A stretch of 64,000 nt of DNA from JAJDGF01 sp031549325 (GCA_031549325.1 JAVBQA010000030.1:1-64000); one strand, 5' to 3'; shown: positions 1 through 10,195, numbered from the stretch's first letter. The notes: a model not told the origin generated them from the sequence alone. Numbers and translations are program-made.

Positions 1-145
1 TTCTTTTCAAAAAAAAATACACCCGGGGGGCCCGGGGGGCCCCCCCGCGGGATCAAAAAATACCCCTTTTTTGGACCGACAACGCCAGGGCCCCGGGGTT
101 AAAGGGGGGGGGGGGGGCGCGCCGCCCCCCCACCGCCTGCCAGGC
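1..145. other. Low-complexity contig-end sequence
   Basis: This stretch is made of long G and C homopolymers and short A or T runs, with no believable gene. It lies just past the stop of the minus-strand potD gene, so a real GC-rich terminator may be buried in it. The homopolymer pattern looks more like a poorly resolved contig end than natural sequence. Confidence 0.6.
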
Positions 146-1273
146 TTATTGCCTGAAATTGACCCAGATCTCGTCGTACAGCTTCAGCGCGTCGTCCGGA
201 AGCGGCATGACCATCTCGGCGGTTTTGACCAGATCCTCCGGCGCGTTGATGGTCGGGTTGCTCTTGTATTCCTCGGGCAGGAACTCGGCGGCGGCGGTGT
301 TGCAGCTGCCGTAGTTGATCAGGCTGGACGCGTAGGCGCTTACCTTGGCGTCCAGGATGTAGTTCAGGAAGATGTAGGTGGCGTCCATGTGGGGCGCGTC
401 CTTGGGCACCACGATGCCGTCGCTGCCAAAGGCCAGGCCCTCTTTGGGATAAACCACCTTCAGATCGGGCAGCACTTCCTGGGCGGCCACGATCTGCGAG
501 CCGTACATGAACCCGGCGGAGGCGGCGCCTTCCACCAGCAGGTTGTGGGGCGTGTCGTCGTTCATGGACAGCAGGTTGGGGCGCAGTTCCTCCAGCGCGC
601 TGCCCACCTCAGCCATCTTGGCCGGGTCGGTCTCGTTCAGGCTCAGCCCCAGCTTTTTCTGCGCCATGCCGATGATGTCGCGCATGTCGGCCACGCAGCT
701 CAGCTTGTCCTTGAACTCCGGGCGCCACAGGTCGGCAAAGCCGGTCACCTCAAAATCGACCATGTCCGGGTTGTACACGATCATGGGCATGTAGTTGGTG
801 TAGGGGATGGCGAACTTGTTGTCCGGGTCAAAGTACTGCCCCTGATAGGCGGGGTTGATGTTGCCAAAATTCGCGATGCGCGCGCTGTCGATCTCAGAGA
901 GCAGGCCCAGATCCACCATGGTCGCGATGTAGGGGCCGCTCAGCACCACCACGTCGTACAGTCCGGTGCCGGCGTTGATCTTGGCCAGCATGTCCTCGTT
1001 GCCCAAGGTGTCGGAATAGTTCACCTGAATGCCGGTGACATCCGTAAACTGATCCAGAACCTTGGGGGGCACGTAGTCGGCCCAGGTGAAGATGTTCAGC
1101 GTCTTCTGGTCATCCGGCAGCTTCTCGGCCTCTGCCTTGGCCCAGGCGTTGACCTCGCTCTCGGCGGCGTTGGCGGCGCAGGCGTCGATGTCGATGGCCC
1201 CGGTTTCGGCCAGCGCCGGGATGCCCATCGCGAGCAAGCACAGCGCAACGAGCAGGGAAATCAGTTTCTTCAT
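146..1273 (-). CDS. potD: Spermidine/putrescine ABC transporter substrate-binding protein
   Basis: Solute-binding protein (375 aa) that captures polyamines outside the membrane and hands them to PotB/PotC. Residues 1-22 form a signal peptide ending ALA. The mature protein begins its binding domain near residue 58 with NIFTWADYVPP, typical of PotD, followed by DVVVLSGPYIATM. The start at 1273 is chosen because it gives this signal peptide and has GGAGGA about 8 nt upstream. It is the last gene of a kinase-potA-potB-potC-potD operon. No clear lipobox is visible; Cys32 is preceded by IDA, a poor match, which is unusual for a Gram-positive binding protein. Family assignment is firm; the exact polyamine is not determined. 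Confidence 0.93.
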   Translation of the reverse strand: MKKLISLLVALCLLAMGIPALAETGAIDIDACAANAAESEVNAWAKAEAEKLPDDQKTLNIFTWADYVPPKVLDQFTDVTGIQVNYSDTLGNEDMLAKINAGTGLYDVVVLSGPYIATMVDLGLLSEIDSARIANFGNINPAYQGQYFDPDNKFAIPYTNYMPMIVYNPDMVDFEVTGFADLWRPEFKDKLSCVADMRDIIGMAQKKLGLSLNETDPAKMAEVGSALEELRPNLLSMNDDTPHNLLVEGAASAGFMYGSQIVAAQEVLPDLKVVYPKEGLAFGSDGIVVPKDAPHMDATYIFLNYILDAKVSAYASSLINYGSCNTAAAEFLPEEYKSNPTINAPEDLVKTAEMVMPLPDDALKLYDEIWVNFRQ

Positions 1274-1323
1274 GATGAGTTCCTCCTGAATAGATGATCT
1301 TATTGAGAAAAGCAAGCGCTTCT

Positions 1324-2145
1324 TCAATCTCTCTGGATAGACGGCTCGGCCGGGGCTGTGGTTGCATCCCTGGTCTGCAGCAGCCGGCTGGCGGCGACAG
1401 TGATGAAGGTGACCCCCAGCGTCAGCGTGCACATGGCGTTGACAGACGGCGGCACGCCGGTTCTGATCTTGCTGAACAGGTACACCGGGAACGTGGAGCT
1501 GCCCGGTCCGGACACGAAGAAGCTGATGATCACGTCGTCCAGCGACATCGCGAACGCCAGCAGCACGCCGCTCAGGATTGCCGGGGCGACCAGCGGCACG
1601 ATCACCGTGACAAACGCCCGCACGGGGGTGGCCCCCAGGTCCCGCGCGGCCTCCTCATAAGACGAATCGAGGCCCGTCAGGCGCGTCCTGACAATGATCA
1701 GGATGTACGGGATGCAGAACGTGGCGTGGGACAGCACCAGCGTCGTCATGCCAAACGGCAGCTTGACCATCGAAAAGGTGGTCATGAACGCCAGGCCCAG
1801 CACGATCTCGGGCGTCATCACGGGCAGGGTGCTCAGGGTCTCCATGAGCCCGGCGCCTTTGTGATGGGTGCGGGACAGCGCCACCGCGCCCAGCGTGCCG
1901 ATCACGCCCGCGATCAGGCAGCTCCAGCCGCCCACGATCAGGCTGTTGCGAAAAGCCGTCAGCAGCTGCCGGTTTTCAAACAGTTTTGGATACCACTCGG
2001 TCGTGAAGCCCGTCCACATCAGGTTCTTGGGCTGGGCGTTGAAGGAGTACGCGATCACGATGAAGATCGGCAGGTAGATCAAAAACAGCACCAGCAGCAG
2101 ATAGAACCCGGGCACCGCGCGCGCCAGCCGTTTGAGCGTCTTCAT
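1324..2145 (-). CDS. potC: Spermidine/putrescine ABC transporter permease PotC
   Basis: Inner-membrane permease half (273 aa) with about six hydrophobic segments. It carries the EAA loop that contacts the ATPase, read here as EAARDLGATPVRAF in the second half. The first segment follows a short basic N-terminus. Its ATG overlaps the potB stop in a TGATG arrangement, so the two are probably translationally coupled. The order potA-B-C-D matches polyamine importers. The C-terminus ends in a short Asp/Thr/Pro tail after the last membrane span. No defect is seen. Confidence 0.93.
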   Translation of the reverse strand: MKTLKRLARAVPGFYLLLVLFLIYLPIFIVIAYSFNAQPKNLMWTGFTTEWYPKLFENRQLLTAFRNSLIVGGWSCLIAGVIGTLGAVALSRTHHKGAGLMETLSTLPVMTPEIVLGLAFMTTFSMVKLPFGMTTLVLSHATFCIPYILIIVRTRLTGLDSSYEEAARDLGATPVRAFVTVIVPLVAPAILSGVLLAFAMSLDDVIISFFVSGPGSSTFPVYLFSKIRTGVPPSVNAMCTLTLGVTFITVAASRLLQTRDATTAPAEPSIQRD

Positions 2146-2992
2146 CAGAACACCCCCAGACTGTCGTCGCCCGCGAACCGGCGGTACACGCTCATTGTCA
2201 GGAAGGTCAGCACCACCATCACCATGGACAGCGCCGCGCCCATGGGCCAGTCGCGCCCGGCCTGCAGGTAATGGCTGATGAGGTTTCCGAGCACCATGTT
2301 GACGCTCCGGCCCATCAAATCCGAGATGAAGAACAGCCCGACCGACGGCACGAACACCAGCATGCAACCGGACACCACGCCCGGCAGCGTCATGGGCAGC
2401 GTGATCGTCAGGAACGACTTGGCCCTGCCCGCGCCCAGGTCGCGCGAAGCCTCGGTGAGCGCGGGATTCAGCTTCTCGATGGCGGCGTACAGCGGCAGGA
2501 TCATGAACGGCAGGAACGAGTACGCCATGCCGAACAGCACCGCGCCGTTGTTGTACAGGAACTGCACCGGTTCGGCGGTCAGCCTGAGGTTCAGCAGCAC
2601 CGTGTTCAGGATGCCGTTGGTGCGCAGAAACAGCATCCAGCCGTAGGTTCGGAGCAGCGCGCTCGTCCAGAACGGCACGATCACCAGCAGCATGATCAGG
2701 TTGCGCTGCTTCTTCGGGCGGCTGGCCATCGCGTAGGCAAAGGGATAGCCGACGAGCAGCGTGCTCAGCGTGGTCAGCGCCGCCATTTTCAGGGAGCTGA
2801 CCATGATGTTCAGGTTGGCCGGATCCAGCAGATGCGCGTAGTTGGAAGCCGTCAGCGGCAGCTCGCCGCCCAGCCGTTCGCTGCGCGTCAGAAAGCTGAG
2901 CACCAGCACGTATCCCATGGGCAGCACCACCAGCAGCACCGTCCAAAGATACAGCGGCGCCAGCGCCAATAGACCTTTGCGCCCGGTTTTGT

Positions 2993-2996
<4 letters not shown>
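2145..2996 (-). CDS. potB: Spermidine/putrescine ABC transporter permease PotB
   Basis: Second membrane permease (283 aa), pairing with PotC to form the translocation channel. The N-terminus is basic and leads directly into a membrane segment (LALAPLYLWTVLLVVLP), followed by five more hydrophobic stretches. The EAA motif reads EASRDLGAGRAKSF. The start at 2996 overlaps the end of potA by 4 nt (ATGA) and the stop touches the potC start, so the three genes are tightly coupled. Length matches the family. Confidence 0.93.
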
Positions 2997-4078
<1,082 letters not shown>

Positions 4079-4094
4079 GAGATGTTGAATCTCC

Positions 4095-5105
4095 TTAAAG
4101 TTCTTGCTTGGGCAGCGCGTGGTAGAGCGCCATGGCCTCGGCGATGGGCTTCACGCCGTCCGCGCCGCCCGGCTCGCTCAGCGACAGCGCCGCCGCCGCG
4201 ATGCCGTATCGGATGCCCGTTTCCAGGGGTTCCCCTCTGTATGCGGCGTACAGGCAGCCCGCGCAAAACGCGTCGCCCGCGCCCACCGTGCCCTTGATGA
4301 AGCCGTCCGGCAGCTTGAGACTGGGCAGCGCCGCGTAGCGCCCCCGCTCGTCCATGCCAAAGCCGCCCTCCGGCGCGTGGATCACCGCCCAGCGGTGAAC
4401 GCCCATCTGTTTCAGTTTATATAACACGTCTGGGATCCGGTCAATCAGCAGCCGCCCGTCCGGGCTTCTCAGCTCGATGCCCACGGTCTTGCCGGATTCC
4501 AGCTCGTTCACGATGAAGTAATCGGCGTGCCGGAGCGCGGGGGGCACCAGCAGCGGATAGCGGTCGCCCACTTCGCTGACCACGTCCACCGAGGTTTGGA
4601 TGCCCCGCTCGCGCACGCCTGCCAGCAGGCGCGCCATGCGCGTGCCGAACTGGGGATCCGGTTGGTCGAGCGCGGGCAGCAGGCAGATGTAACCCGCGTG
4701 GAACACGTCGCAATCCAGCGCGTCCAGCGGCACGTCGTCCATGTCAAACGCGCTGTCCGCGCCCGAATAGAACAGAAACGTGCGCGCGCGGCTATCCACC
4801 TCGGTCAGCACGTCTGTGAACGAGGTGACGCCCTGCCGCTTGACCAGCGACAGGTCGATACTGGGAAGCCGGGACAGGGTTTTGAGGATCAGCTCGCCCT
4901 CGCTGTCCTCGCCGATGCGCGACAGCGCCGTGAGCGGCACGCCCGGGTCCAGCCGCGCCAGCGTGCCCAGCACGTTGCACGCCAGGCCGCCCAGCGCGTA
5001 GCTCTTGCCTGTGATGCGCACCAGCTCGTGGCGCACCGGGAAGCCCGAGATCAGCTTGATCACGTCCACGATCATGTTGCCCGCGACCGCAATGCCCTTG
5101 TCCAC
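4095..5105 (-). CDS. PfkB-family carbohydrate kinase
   Basis: Ribokinase/PfkB-type kinase (336 aa) that would phosphorylate a sugar or nucleoside with ATP. The N-terminal glycine-rich stretch GNMIVDVIKLISGFP and the C-terminal anion-hole motif GTVGAGDAFCAG (catalytic Asp) are both present. The GTG at 5105 is the start; GGAGGG lies 6 nt upstream, and an out-of-frame ATG lies between. It is the first gene of the operon that continues into potABCD, which is not a usual partner. The substrate cannot be told from sequence; adenosine-, fructose- or 2-keto-sugar kinases all share these motifs. Confidence 0.85.
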   Translation of the reverse strand: MDKGIAVAGNMIVDVIKLISGFPVRHELVRITGKSYALGGLACNVLGTLARLDPGVPLTALSRIGEDSEGELILKTLSRLPSIDLSLVKRQGVTSFTDVLTEVDSRARTFLFYSGADSAFDMDDVPLDALDCDVFHAGYICLLPALDQPDPQFGTRMARLLAGVRERGIQTSVDVVSEVGDRYPLLVPPALRHADYFIVNELESGKTVGIELRSPDGRLLIDRIPDVLYKLKQMGVHRWAVIHAPEGGFGMDERGRYAALPSLKLPDGFIKGTVGAGDAFCAGCLYAAYRGEPLETGIRYGIAAAALSLSEPGGADGVKPIAEAMALYHALPKQEL

Positions 5106-5144
5106 GGCATACCCTCCGAAGAAGCGTGATTTGTTACGGTTAAT

Positions 5145-5173
5145 ATTATACTCTTTTCATCGGAATTGCAAGT
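5145..5173 (-). promoter_or_regulatory. Promoter of the kinase-potABCD operon
   Basis: A perfect TATAAT -10 is read on the minus strand at 5145-5150. The -35 is poor at 17 bp (ACTTGC), and TTGCAA is at 15 bp. It lies about 40 bp ahead of the GTG start. Confidence 0.5.
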
Positions 5174-5196
5174 TATATGTTGTGGCCCGAGATCTC

Positions 5197-5236
5197 CAAA
5201 ATGCAACTGAGCGCACAGCGTGCGCCCAGTTGCATT
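5197..5236 (-). terminator. Terminator-like hairpin after nfnAB
   Basis: Arms AATGCAACTG (5200-5209) and CAGTTGCATT (5227-5236) are perfect complements, with an inner GCGCAC/GTGCGC stem. Read on the minus strand it ends in a TTTT run, placing it as the terminator of the nfnA-nfnB transcript. Confidence 0.6.
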
Positions 5237-5321
5237 GACGTTGTTCTTTGGCAAGCCGGGGAAGGGGTACTCAGGGGACTGGTTCCTTGGGCGGGGTTTG
5301 GGGCGGCGCCCCAATGATTCC

Positions 5322-6704
5322 CTACCTTAAATAGTCGTCGATCGCCGTGGCCGCCGCCTTGCCCGCGCCCATGGCCAGGATGACCGTGGCCGCGCCGGTG
5401 ACCGCGTCGCCGCCGGCGTACACGCCCTCGCGGGAGGTAAGCCCGGTGGCCTCGTCGGCGATGATGCCGCCCCACTTCTGGGTCTCAAGCCCCTTGGTGG
5501 TGCTCTTGATCAGCGGGTTGGGAGAGGTGCCGATAGACATGATGACGCAGTCCACGTCCAGCTCAAAGTCCGAGCCGGCCTTTTCCACGGGGCGCCTGCG
5601 GCCGGAGGCGTCCGGCTCGCCCAGCGCCATCTCGCGGCAGATCATGCCGCGCACCCAGCCGTTCTCGTCGCCCAGGATCTCCACCGGGTTGTTGAGCAGC
5701 CTGAACTCGATGCCCTCTTCCTTGGCGTGCTCCACTTCCTCGTGGCGCGCGGGCAGCTCGGCCTCGGACCGGCGGTACACGATCATCACGTGCTCGGCGC
5801 CCAGCCGCTTGGCGCAGCGCGCGGCATCCATGGCCACGTTGCCGCCGCCCACCACGGCCACGCGCTTGCTGTGCGCGATGGGGGTGTCCGCGCCGCCCTT
5901 ATAGGCCTTCATCAGGTTGACGCGGGTCAGGAACTCGTTGGCGGAATACACGCCGTTCAGGTTCTCGCCCGGGATCTTCATGAACATCGGAAGGCCCGCG
6001 CCGCTGCCGATGAACACGGCCTCGAAGCCCTGCTCAAACAGCTCGTCGATGGAGAGCACCTTGCCGATGACCATGTTGGTCTCGATCTGAACGCCCAGCT
6101 GGACCAGCGTATCGATCTCCAGCTGCACGATGGCCTTGGGCAGGCGGAACTCGGGAATGCCGTACACCAGCACGCCGCCCGCCAGGTGCAGCGCCTCATA
6201 CACAGTGACCGAGTAGCCCTTCTTGGCAAGATCGCCCGCGCAGGTCAGGCCCGCCGGGCCCGAGCCGATCACCGCCACGCGCCTGCCGTTGGGTTCGGGC
6301 TTGACGGGGGCCTCCTTGCTGTGCGCCAGATGCCAGTCTGCCACGAAGCGCTCGAGCCTCCCGATGCCCACCGGTTCGCCCTTGACGCCCCGCACGCACT
6401 TTTCTTCGCACTGGGTCTCCTGCGGGCACACGCGACCGCACACCGCGGGCAGCGAACTGGCCTTGGCGATGGACTGGTACGCGCCCTCGAAGTCGTGATC
6501 GTTGATTTTCTGGATGAACGCCGGAATGTCGATCAGCACCGGACAGCCCTCGATGCACGGCTTGTGCTTGCAGTTCAGGCAGCGCTGCGCCTCGTCCAGC
6601 GCTTGCGCCTCGGTGTACCCGAGCGCCACTTCGCTGAAGTTCTTGTTGCGCAGGTTCGGGTCCTGGGACGGCATCTCGTTTTTCTTCAATGACATGTTGG
6701 GCAT
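5322..6704 (-). CDS. nfnB: NADPH-dependent glutamate synthase small-subunit-like protein / NfnB
   Basis: Large subunit (460 aa) of an NfnAB-type electron-bifurcating ferredoxin:NADP oxidoreductase, formerly annotated as gltA or sudA. Two cysteine clusters near the N-terminus (CLNCKHKPCIEGCP and CGRVCPQETQCEEKC) would bind 4Fe-4S centres. An FAD Rossmann motif GSGPAGLTCAGDL is near residue 148, and a second, NADP-binding motif GGGNVAMDAARCAKRLGA is near 288. It directly follows nfnA with 3 nt between them, which favours NfnB over the glutamate synthase small subunit. ATG 6704 sits about 11 nt after GGAGGT. Confidence 0.88.
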   Translation of the reverse strand: MPNMSLKKNEMPSQDPNLRNKNFSEVALGYTEAQALDEAQRCLNCKHKPCIEGCPVLIDIPAFIQKINDHDFEGAYQSIAKASSLPAVCGRVCPQETQCEEKCVRGVKGEPVGIGRLERFVADWHLAHSKEAPVKPEPNGRRVAVIGSGPAGLTCAGDLAKKGYSVTVYEALHLAGGVLVYGIPEFRLPKAIVQLEIDTLVQLGVQIETNMVIGKVLSIDELFEQGFEAVFIGSGAGLPMFMKIPGENLNGVYSANEFLTRVNLMKAYKGGADTPIAHSKRVAVVGGGNVAMDAARCAKRLGAEHVMIVYRRSEAELPARHEEVEHAKEEGIEFRLLNNPVEILGDENGWVRGMICREMALGEPDASGRRRPVEKAGSDFELDVDCVIMSIGTSPNPLIKSTTKGLETQKWGGIIADEATGLTSREGVYAGGDAVTGAATVILAMGAGKAAATAIDDYLR

Positions 6705-6707
6705 GGG

Positions 6708-7550
6708 TCATTGCACCTCCTTGGTGAATAGGTTGCAGGTCTCTTCGTGCGCAGCGCGCTCAAACGGCTTGTACATCGCGCCGCGCTTCATGGCCTCGTC
6801 GAAGTCCACTTCGTGGCCGTCAAAATCCGGGCCGTCCACGCAGGCGAACTTGGTCACCCCGCCCACTGTCAGGCGGCAGCCGCCGCACATGCCGGTGCCG
6901 TCGATCATAATGGGGTTCATGGAGACCATGGTTTTCACGCCGTATTCCTTGGTGAGCTGGCACACGAATTTCATCATGATCAAAGGACCGATGGCGATGA
7001 CTTCATCGAAGGTCTCGCCCGCGTCCAGCAGCGCCTTGAGCGCGTTTGTGACCAGGCCCTTCTCGCCGTAGCTGCCGTCGTCGGTCATCATGACGTAGCG
7101 CGCGCTGCAGGCGCGGAATTGATTTTCGAGGATCACCAGGTCCTTGTTGCGGAAGCCCACGATGGAGGTGACTTCACAGCCCATCTCGTGCAGCCGCTTG
7201 GCCACGGGGTACGCGATGGCGCAACCCACGCCGCCGCCGATCACAGCCACCTTTTTCAGGCCGTCCAGATGGCTGGGCGCGCCCAGCGGACCCACAAAGT
7301 CCTGCAGGCAGTCGCCCGCGCTGAGGTGGTTCAGCTTCTCGGTGGTGGCGCCCACGATCTGAAAGATGATCGTCACCAGCCCGCGCTCCGGATCCGTGTC
7401 GGCCACTGTCAGCGGGATGCGCTCGCCGTCCGCGTCCACGCGCAGAATCACAAACTGGCCCGGTTCGGCCTTTTTCGCAACCTGAGGCGCATGGATCTCC
7501 ATCTGCGTCACGGTAGGATTCAGTATCGTCTTGGCCTTGATTTCGTACAT
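6708..7550 (-). CDS. nfnA: Sulfide/dihydroorotate dehydrogenase-like FAD/NAD-binding protein NfnA
   Basis: Small subunit (280 aa) of the Nfn complex, exchanging electrons between NADH, NADPH and reduced ferredoxin in the cytoplasm of anaerobes. It has a ferredoxin-reductase fold: an N-terminal FAD barrel with RIPLTVADTD, an NAD motif GGGVGCAIAYPVAKRL, and a C-terminal 2Fe-2S site built from CGGCRLTVGG plus a later Cys in FACVDGP. The ATG at 7550 follows GGAGGGG. It is the first gene of the nfnAB pair and has a good promoter upstream. Confidence 0.9.
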   Translation of the reverse strand: MYEIKAKTILNPTVTQMEIHAPQVAKKAEPGQFVILRVDADGERIPLTVADTDPERGLVTIIFQIVGATTEKLNHLSAGDCLQDFVGPLGAPSHLDGLKKVAVIGGGVGCAIAYPVAKRLHEMGCEVTSIVGFRNKDLVILENQFRACSARYVMMTDDGSYGEKGLVTNALKALLDAGETFDEVIAIGPLIMMKFVCQLTKEYGVKTMVSMNPIMIDGTGMCGGCRLTVGGVTKFACVDGPDFDGHEVDFDEAMKRGAMYKPFERAAHEETCNLFTKEVQ

Positions 7551-7588
7551 CCTTACCCCTCCACTCGACCTGATGCGTATTCCTGTTT

Positions 7589-7617
7589 AATGTACCCGAA
7601 AACGCAGGAGAAGTCAA
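7589..7617 (-). promoter_or_regulatory. Promoter of nfnAB
   Basis: On the minus strand TTGACT, a 17-bp spacer and TACATT lie about 40-65 bp upstream of the nfnA ATG. Confidence 0.65.
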
Positions 7618-7692
7618 TGATTTTTCAACAGTATTTCTGATGTGCATACTTTTTTTGTAAGCGTTGTGAGAGATTGGTTTTAAGACCGTGGG

Positions 7693-7721
7693 TTGCGCGC
7701 GCCGGCGCTGTGTGCTAGACT
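7693..7721 (+). promoter_or_regulatory. Promoter of the L,D-transpeptidase gene
   Basis: TTGCGC, 17 bp, then TAGACT preceded by an extended TGC. The predicted leader is about 157 nt, long for this window, and contains no recognised riboswitch by eye. Confidence 0.5.
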
Positions 7722-7884
7722 GTGTAGGATTCACATGCTGTCACAGATCCCATCAGGGGATGGGGGCCGTGCCAGGAAGAACCAGCTCGTCAGGGCGCGT
7801 TTTTCGGCAACAAATCGGGGGCGGCCGCCGTCTGTTATGATGCAACCAATAACCACCCGAAAACCGCGAATCGGAGGAATATTG

Positions 7885-9804
7885 ATGAAACAAGCACACC
7901 GATATGTGGCCGCACTCCTCTGCGTTGCGCTGCTCTGCGCCATGTGGATTCCGCTTGGCTCAGCCCAGCCCATGACGGCGCTGGAGACGCTGATGCAGGG
8001 GGTAGACCTGCCCCAGCGCGACACGATCGAAGCGTCGGTCGCCCCGGAGGGCGCGACGCTGAAGGACGTGCAGATCCACTGCACCGCCAGCAATGGCAGC
8101 GCGGCGAAGATCACGGTCAAGCTGGCATTTTCCGGATACACGGATTTCGGCAAGCTGTGGCCCAAATATGAGGAAGAGTATGCCGCGGCCGTCGTGAGCG
8201 CGGTGTCCGCACAGCAGGCGGTGTCGCCTGAAGCGCTGTCCGGCGCTGTGCGCGACCGCATCGACGCGCTGCACAAAGCCAGCGTGCCGCCCGAGGAAGG
8301 CGCGGCCGCGCAGCTGGTCAGCGTGGAGGTCGCGGTGCCCTACCTGGAGGCGCAGCAGAGCGGCTCCCGGGGCGCGGAAGCGCAGAAGCTGCAGCAGCGT
8401 CTGATCGATCTCGGGTTCCTGGACGGCGCCGCGGACGGCCAGTTCGGCCCCAAGACCAAGAAGGCCGTGGAGGCGCTGCAGGCGCACATTCGCGCGCTGG
8501 AGCAGGAGATCATTGACGCCAACCTGCCGGAGCCGACGCCCACGCCGGAACCCACGCCCACGCCGGAGCCGACGGAAACCCCGCTGCCGGGCGCGACGCC
8601 CGCGCCGGTGGCGACGCCCGTGCCCACGCCCACCCCCGTGCCGGCGCCCACGCCCAGCACCCCCGTGGACGGCGTGGCCACGGAAGCGCTGCTGGCCTAC
8701 CTCTACAGTGACAAATTCTCACCCGCCGGTCCGGAAATCCGGCCGGACGACAAGGGAGACCAGGTCACGCGGCTGCAGCGCAAGCTGATTCAGCTGGGGT
8801 GCATGGCGGGCAACGCCACCGGCGCCTACGGCCCGGCCACCCAAAGAGCCGTAAAGACCTTTCAGCACTACAACGAGCTGCCCGAAACCGGCGTGGCCGA
8901 CCGCGCGACGCAGGAGAAGATGTACGCGGAGGACGCCCTAAAGCCGCCGTTCCCCATGCTCGCGGAGGGCAGCAGCGGCAACGACGTGACCAGCCTTCAG
9001 CAGCGCCTGAAGCAGCTGGGGTTCCTGGTGGGCTCGGTGGACGGTGGCTACGGCAACGCCACCACCAACGGCATCAAGAACCTGCAGGACTACATGAAGC
9101 TGACCGATCCAACCATCGAGGTCAACGGCATCGCGGATCCGCTGCTGGTGGACGCGTTCTTCTCCACAGACTTCAAGGCCATCCCGGAGGCCATGCAGGC
9201 GGGCTCCACGGGCCCCGAAGTGACGCGCCTGCAGCGCCGGTTGTTCGACCTTGAGTACCTGTACATCAGCCCGGACGGGGATTATGGCCCGACCACGGAA
9301 AAGGCCGTCAATGAATTCCAGGAGCGCAACGGCATCGCCCCCTCGGGCAAAGCCGACAAGGCCACCATTGAGCGCATGTTCAACCTGGACGCCAAGAAAG
9401 CGCTCAAGCCCTACCTGCTCAAGGTGAGCGTCGACAAGCAGCGCGTGTACGCCTATGCGCCCGACGAGAACGAGCAGTATACCAAGCTGGTGCGCACCAT
9501 GAAGTGTTCCACGGGGTTGCCCGCCACCCCCACCATCAAGGGCACCTTCACCGCCACCACCGGCCCTGGCGCGCGCTGGCACTATTTCAAAAAGTACTTT
9601 TGCTGGGCGCAGTACGCCTACTCGATCCAGGGCAACTACCTGTTCCACTCGGTGCTGTACGATCAGAAGGGCGGCCCGGTCACCCGAAGCTCGGTCAACA
9701 ACCTCGGGCGGCGCGCCTCTCACGGCTGCGTGCGGCTGTCTGTGGAGGACGCCAAGTGGATCTGGACCAACTGCCCTAAGCGCACCACCGTGATCGTGTA
9801 CTGA
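7885..9804 (+). CDS. Secreted L,D-transpeptidase with four peptidoglycan-binding repeats
   Basis: Cell-wall cross-linking enzyme (639 aa). The ATG at 7885 is preceded by GGAGG and begins a signal peptide ending in GSAQP. After an unassigned region of about 120 residues come one PG_binding_1 repeat, a Pro/Thr/Glu-rich linker of about 45 residues (PTPEPTPTPEPTETP), and three more PG_binding_1 repeats. The C-terminal YkuD catalytic domain has the active-site signature SHGCVRL. It would form 3-3 cross-links or anchor proteins. Farther upstream in-frame starts lack both a ribosome site and the signal peptide. It is a monocistronic gene with its own terminator. Confidence 0.9.
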   Translation: MKQAHRYVAALLCVALLCAMWIPLGSAQPMTALETLMQGVDLPQRDTIEASVAPEGATLKDVQIHCTASNGSAAKITVKLAFSGYTDFGKLWPKYEEEYAAAVVSAVSAQQAVSPEALSGAVRDRIDALHKASVPPEEGAAAQLVSVEVAVPYLEAQQSGSRGAEAQKLQQRLIDLGFLDGAADGQFGPKTKKAVEALQAHIRALEQEIIDANLPEPTPTPEPTPTPEPTETPLPGATPAPVATPVPTPTPVPAPTPSTPVDGVATEALLAYLYSDKFSPAGPEIRPDDKGDQVTRLQRKLIQLGCMAGNATGAYGPATQRAVKTFQHYNELPETGVADRATQEKMYAEDALKPPFPMLAEGSSGNDVTSLQQRLKQLGFLVGSVDGGYGNATTNGIKNLQDYMKLTDPTIEVNGIADPLLVDAFFSTDFKAIPEAMQAGSTGPEVTRLQRRLFDLEYLYISPDGDYGPTTEKAVNEFQERNGIAPSGKADKATIERMFNLDAKKALKPYLLKVSVDKQRVYAYAPDENEQYTKLVRTMKCSTGLPATPTIKGTFTATTGPGARWHYFKKYFCWAQYAYSIQGNYLFHSVLYDQKGGPVTRSSVNNLGRRASHGCVRLSVEDAKWIWTNCPKRTTVIVY

Positions 9805-9819
9805 GCCTGCGCAAACCAG

Positions 9820-9859
9820 ATCGATCCCCTGAATTGCTTCGGGGGATCGATTTTGTTTG
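9820..9859 (+). terminator. Rho-independent terminator of the L,D-transpeptidase gene
   Basis: Perfect arms ATCGATCCCC (9820-9829) and GGGGATCGAT (9842-9851) are followed by TTTTGTTTG. Confidence 0.85.
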
Positions 9860-10195
9860 TCCGGGCCTGGGTGAGCCGGGCGTCACAGCCAACGCGGCTG
9901 TCCCGCGGCGAGGGTTACATCGGCGAATGAAAAGAAGTGCGATTGACAAAACATTACATTAATAGAACATTGTACATGGATATGAGTAACCATATGAGTA
10001 ACTTATTCCGGCTATAATGAGGCTGTAAACAAACAAGAAAGCAAACGGAATTCCACTTCATGTAAACAAACAAACCATATAAAACAAACAAACAAACGGG
10101 ATCCCGCCCCAAAAACCTACCCATCAAACGGCAATCGGCCTTGACTACAGGAGTCAAGGCCGATTGCCATTTTCAGATTATAGTTACATATTCGG
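9860..10195. other. AT-rich gap, candidate small RNA unit
   Basis: No credible protein gene is seen here. The gap holds a 12-bp-spaced direct repeat TATGAGTAAC (9981-9990 and 9993-10002), a perfect TATAAT on the plus strand at 10013-10018, and an A/C-rich stretch full of AAACAAACAA up to about 10100. It ends in a long hairpin at 10130-10168. Together these could make a plus-strand RNA of roughly 140 nt. Confidence 0.35.
10130..10168. terminator. Long intergenic hairpin, probable terminator
   Basis: A 17-bp perfect stem: GGCAATCGGCCTTGACT pairs with AGTCAAGGCCGATTGCC around a 5-nt loop. It lies just past the minus-strand isomerase gene and ends in ATTTT on the plus strand, so it could stop transcription in both directions. 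Confidence 0.65.

Noticed and set aside
5322..6704. Glutamate synthase small subunit as the function of the NfnB gene
   Set aside because: The gene is adjacent to an NfnA-type subunit and no large glutamate synthase subunit is present, so the Nfn complex fits better.
7728..7884. Riboswitch in the long leader of the L,D-transpeptidase gene
   Set aside because: No cyclic-di-GMP, cyclic-di-AMP or other riboswitch core could be recognised by eye; only the length is suggestive.
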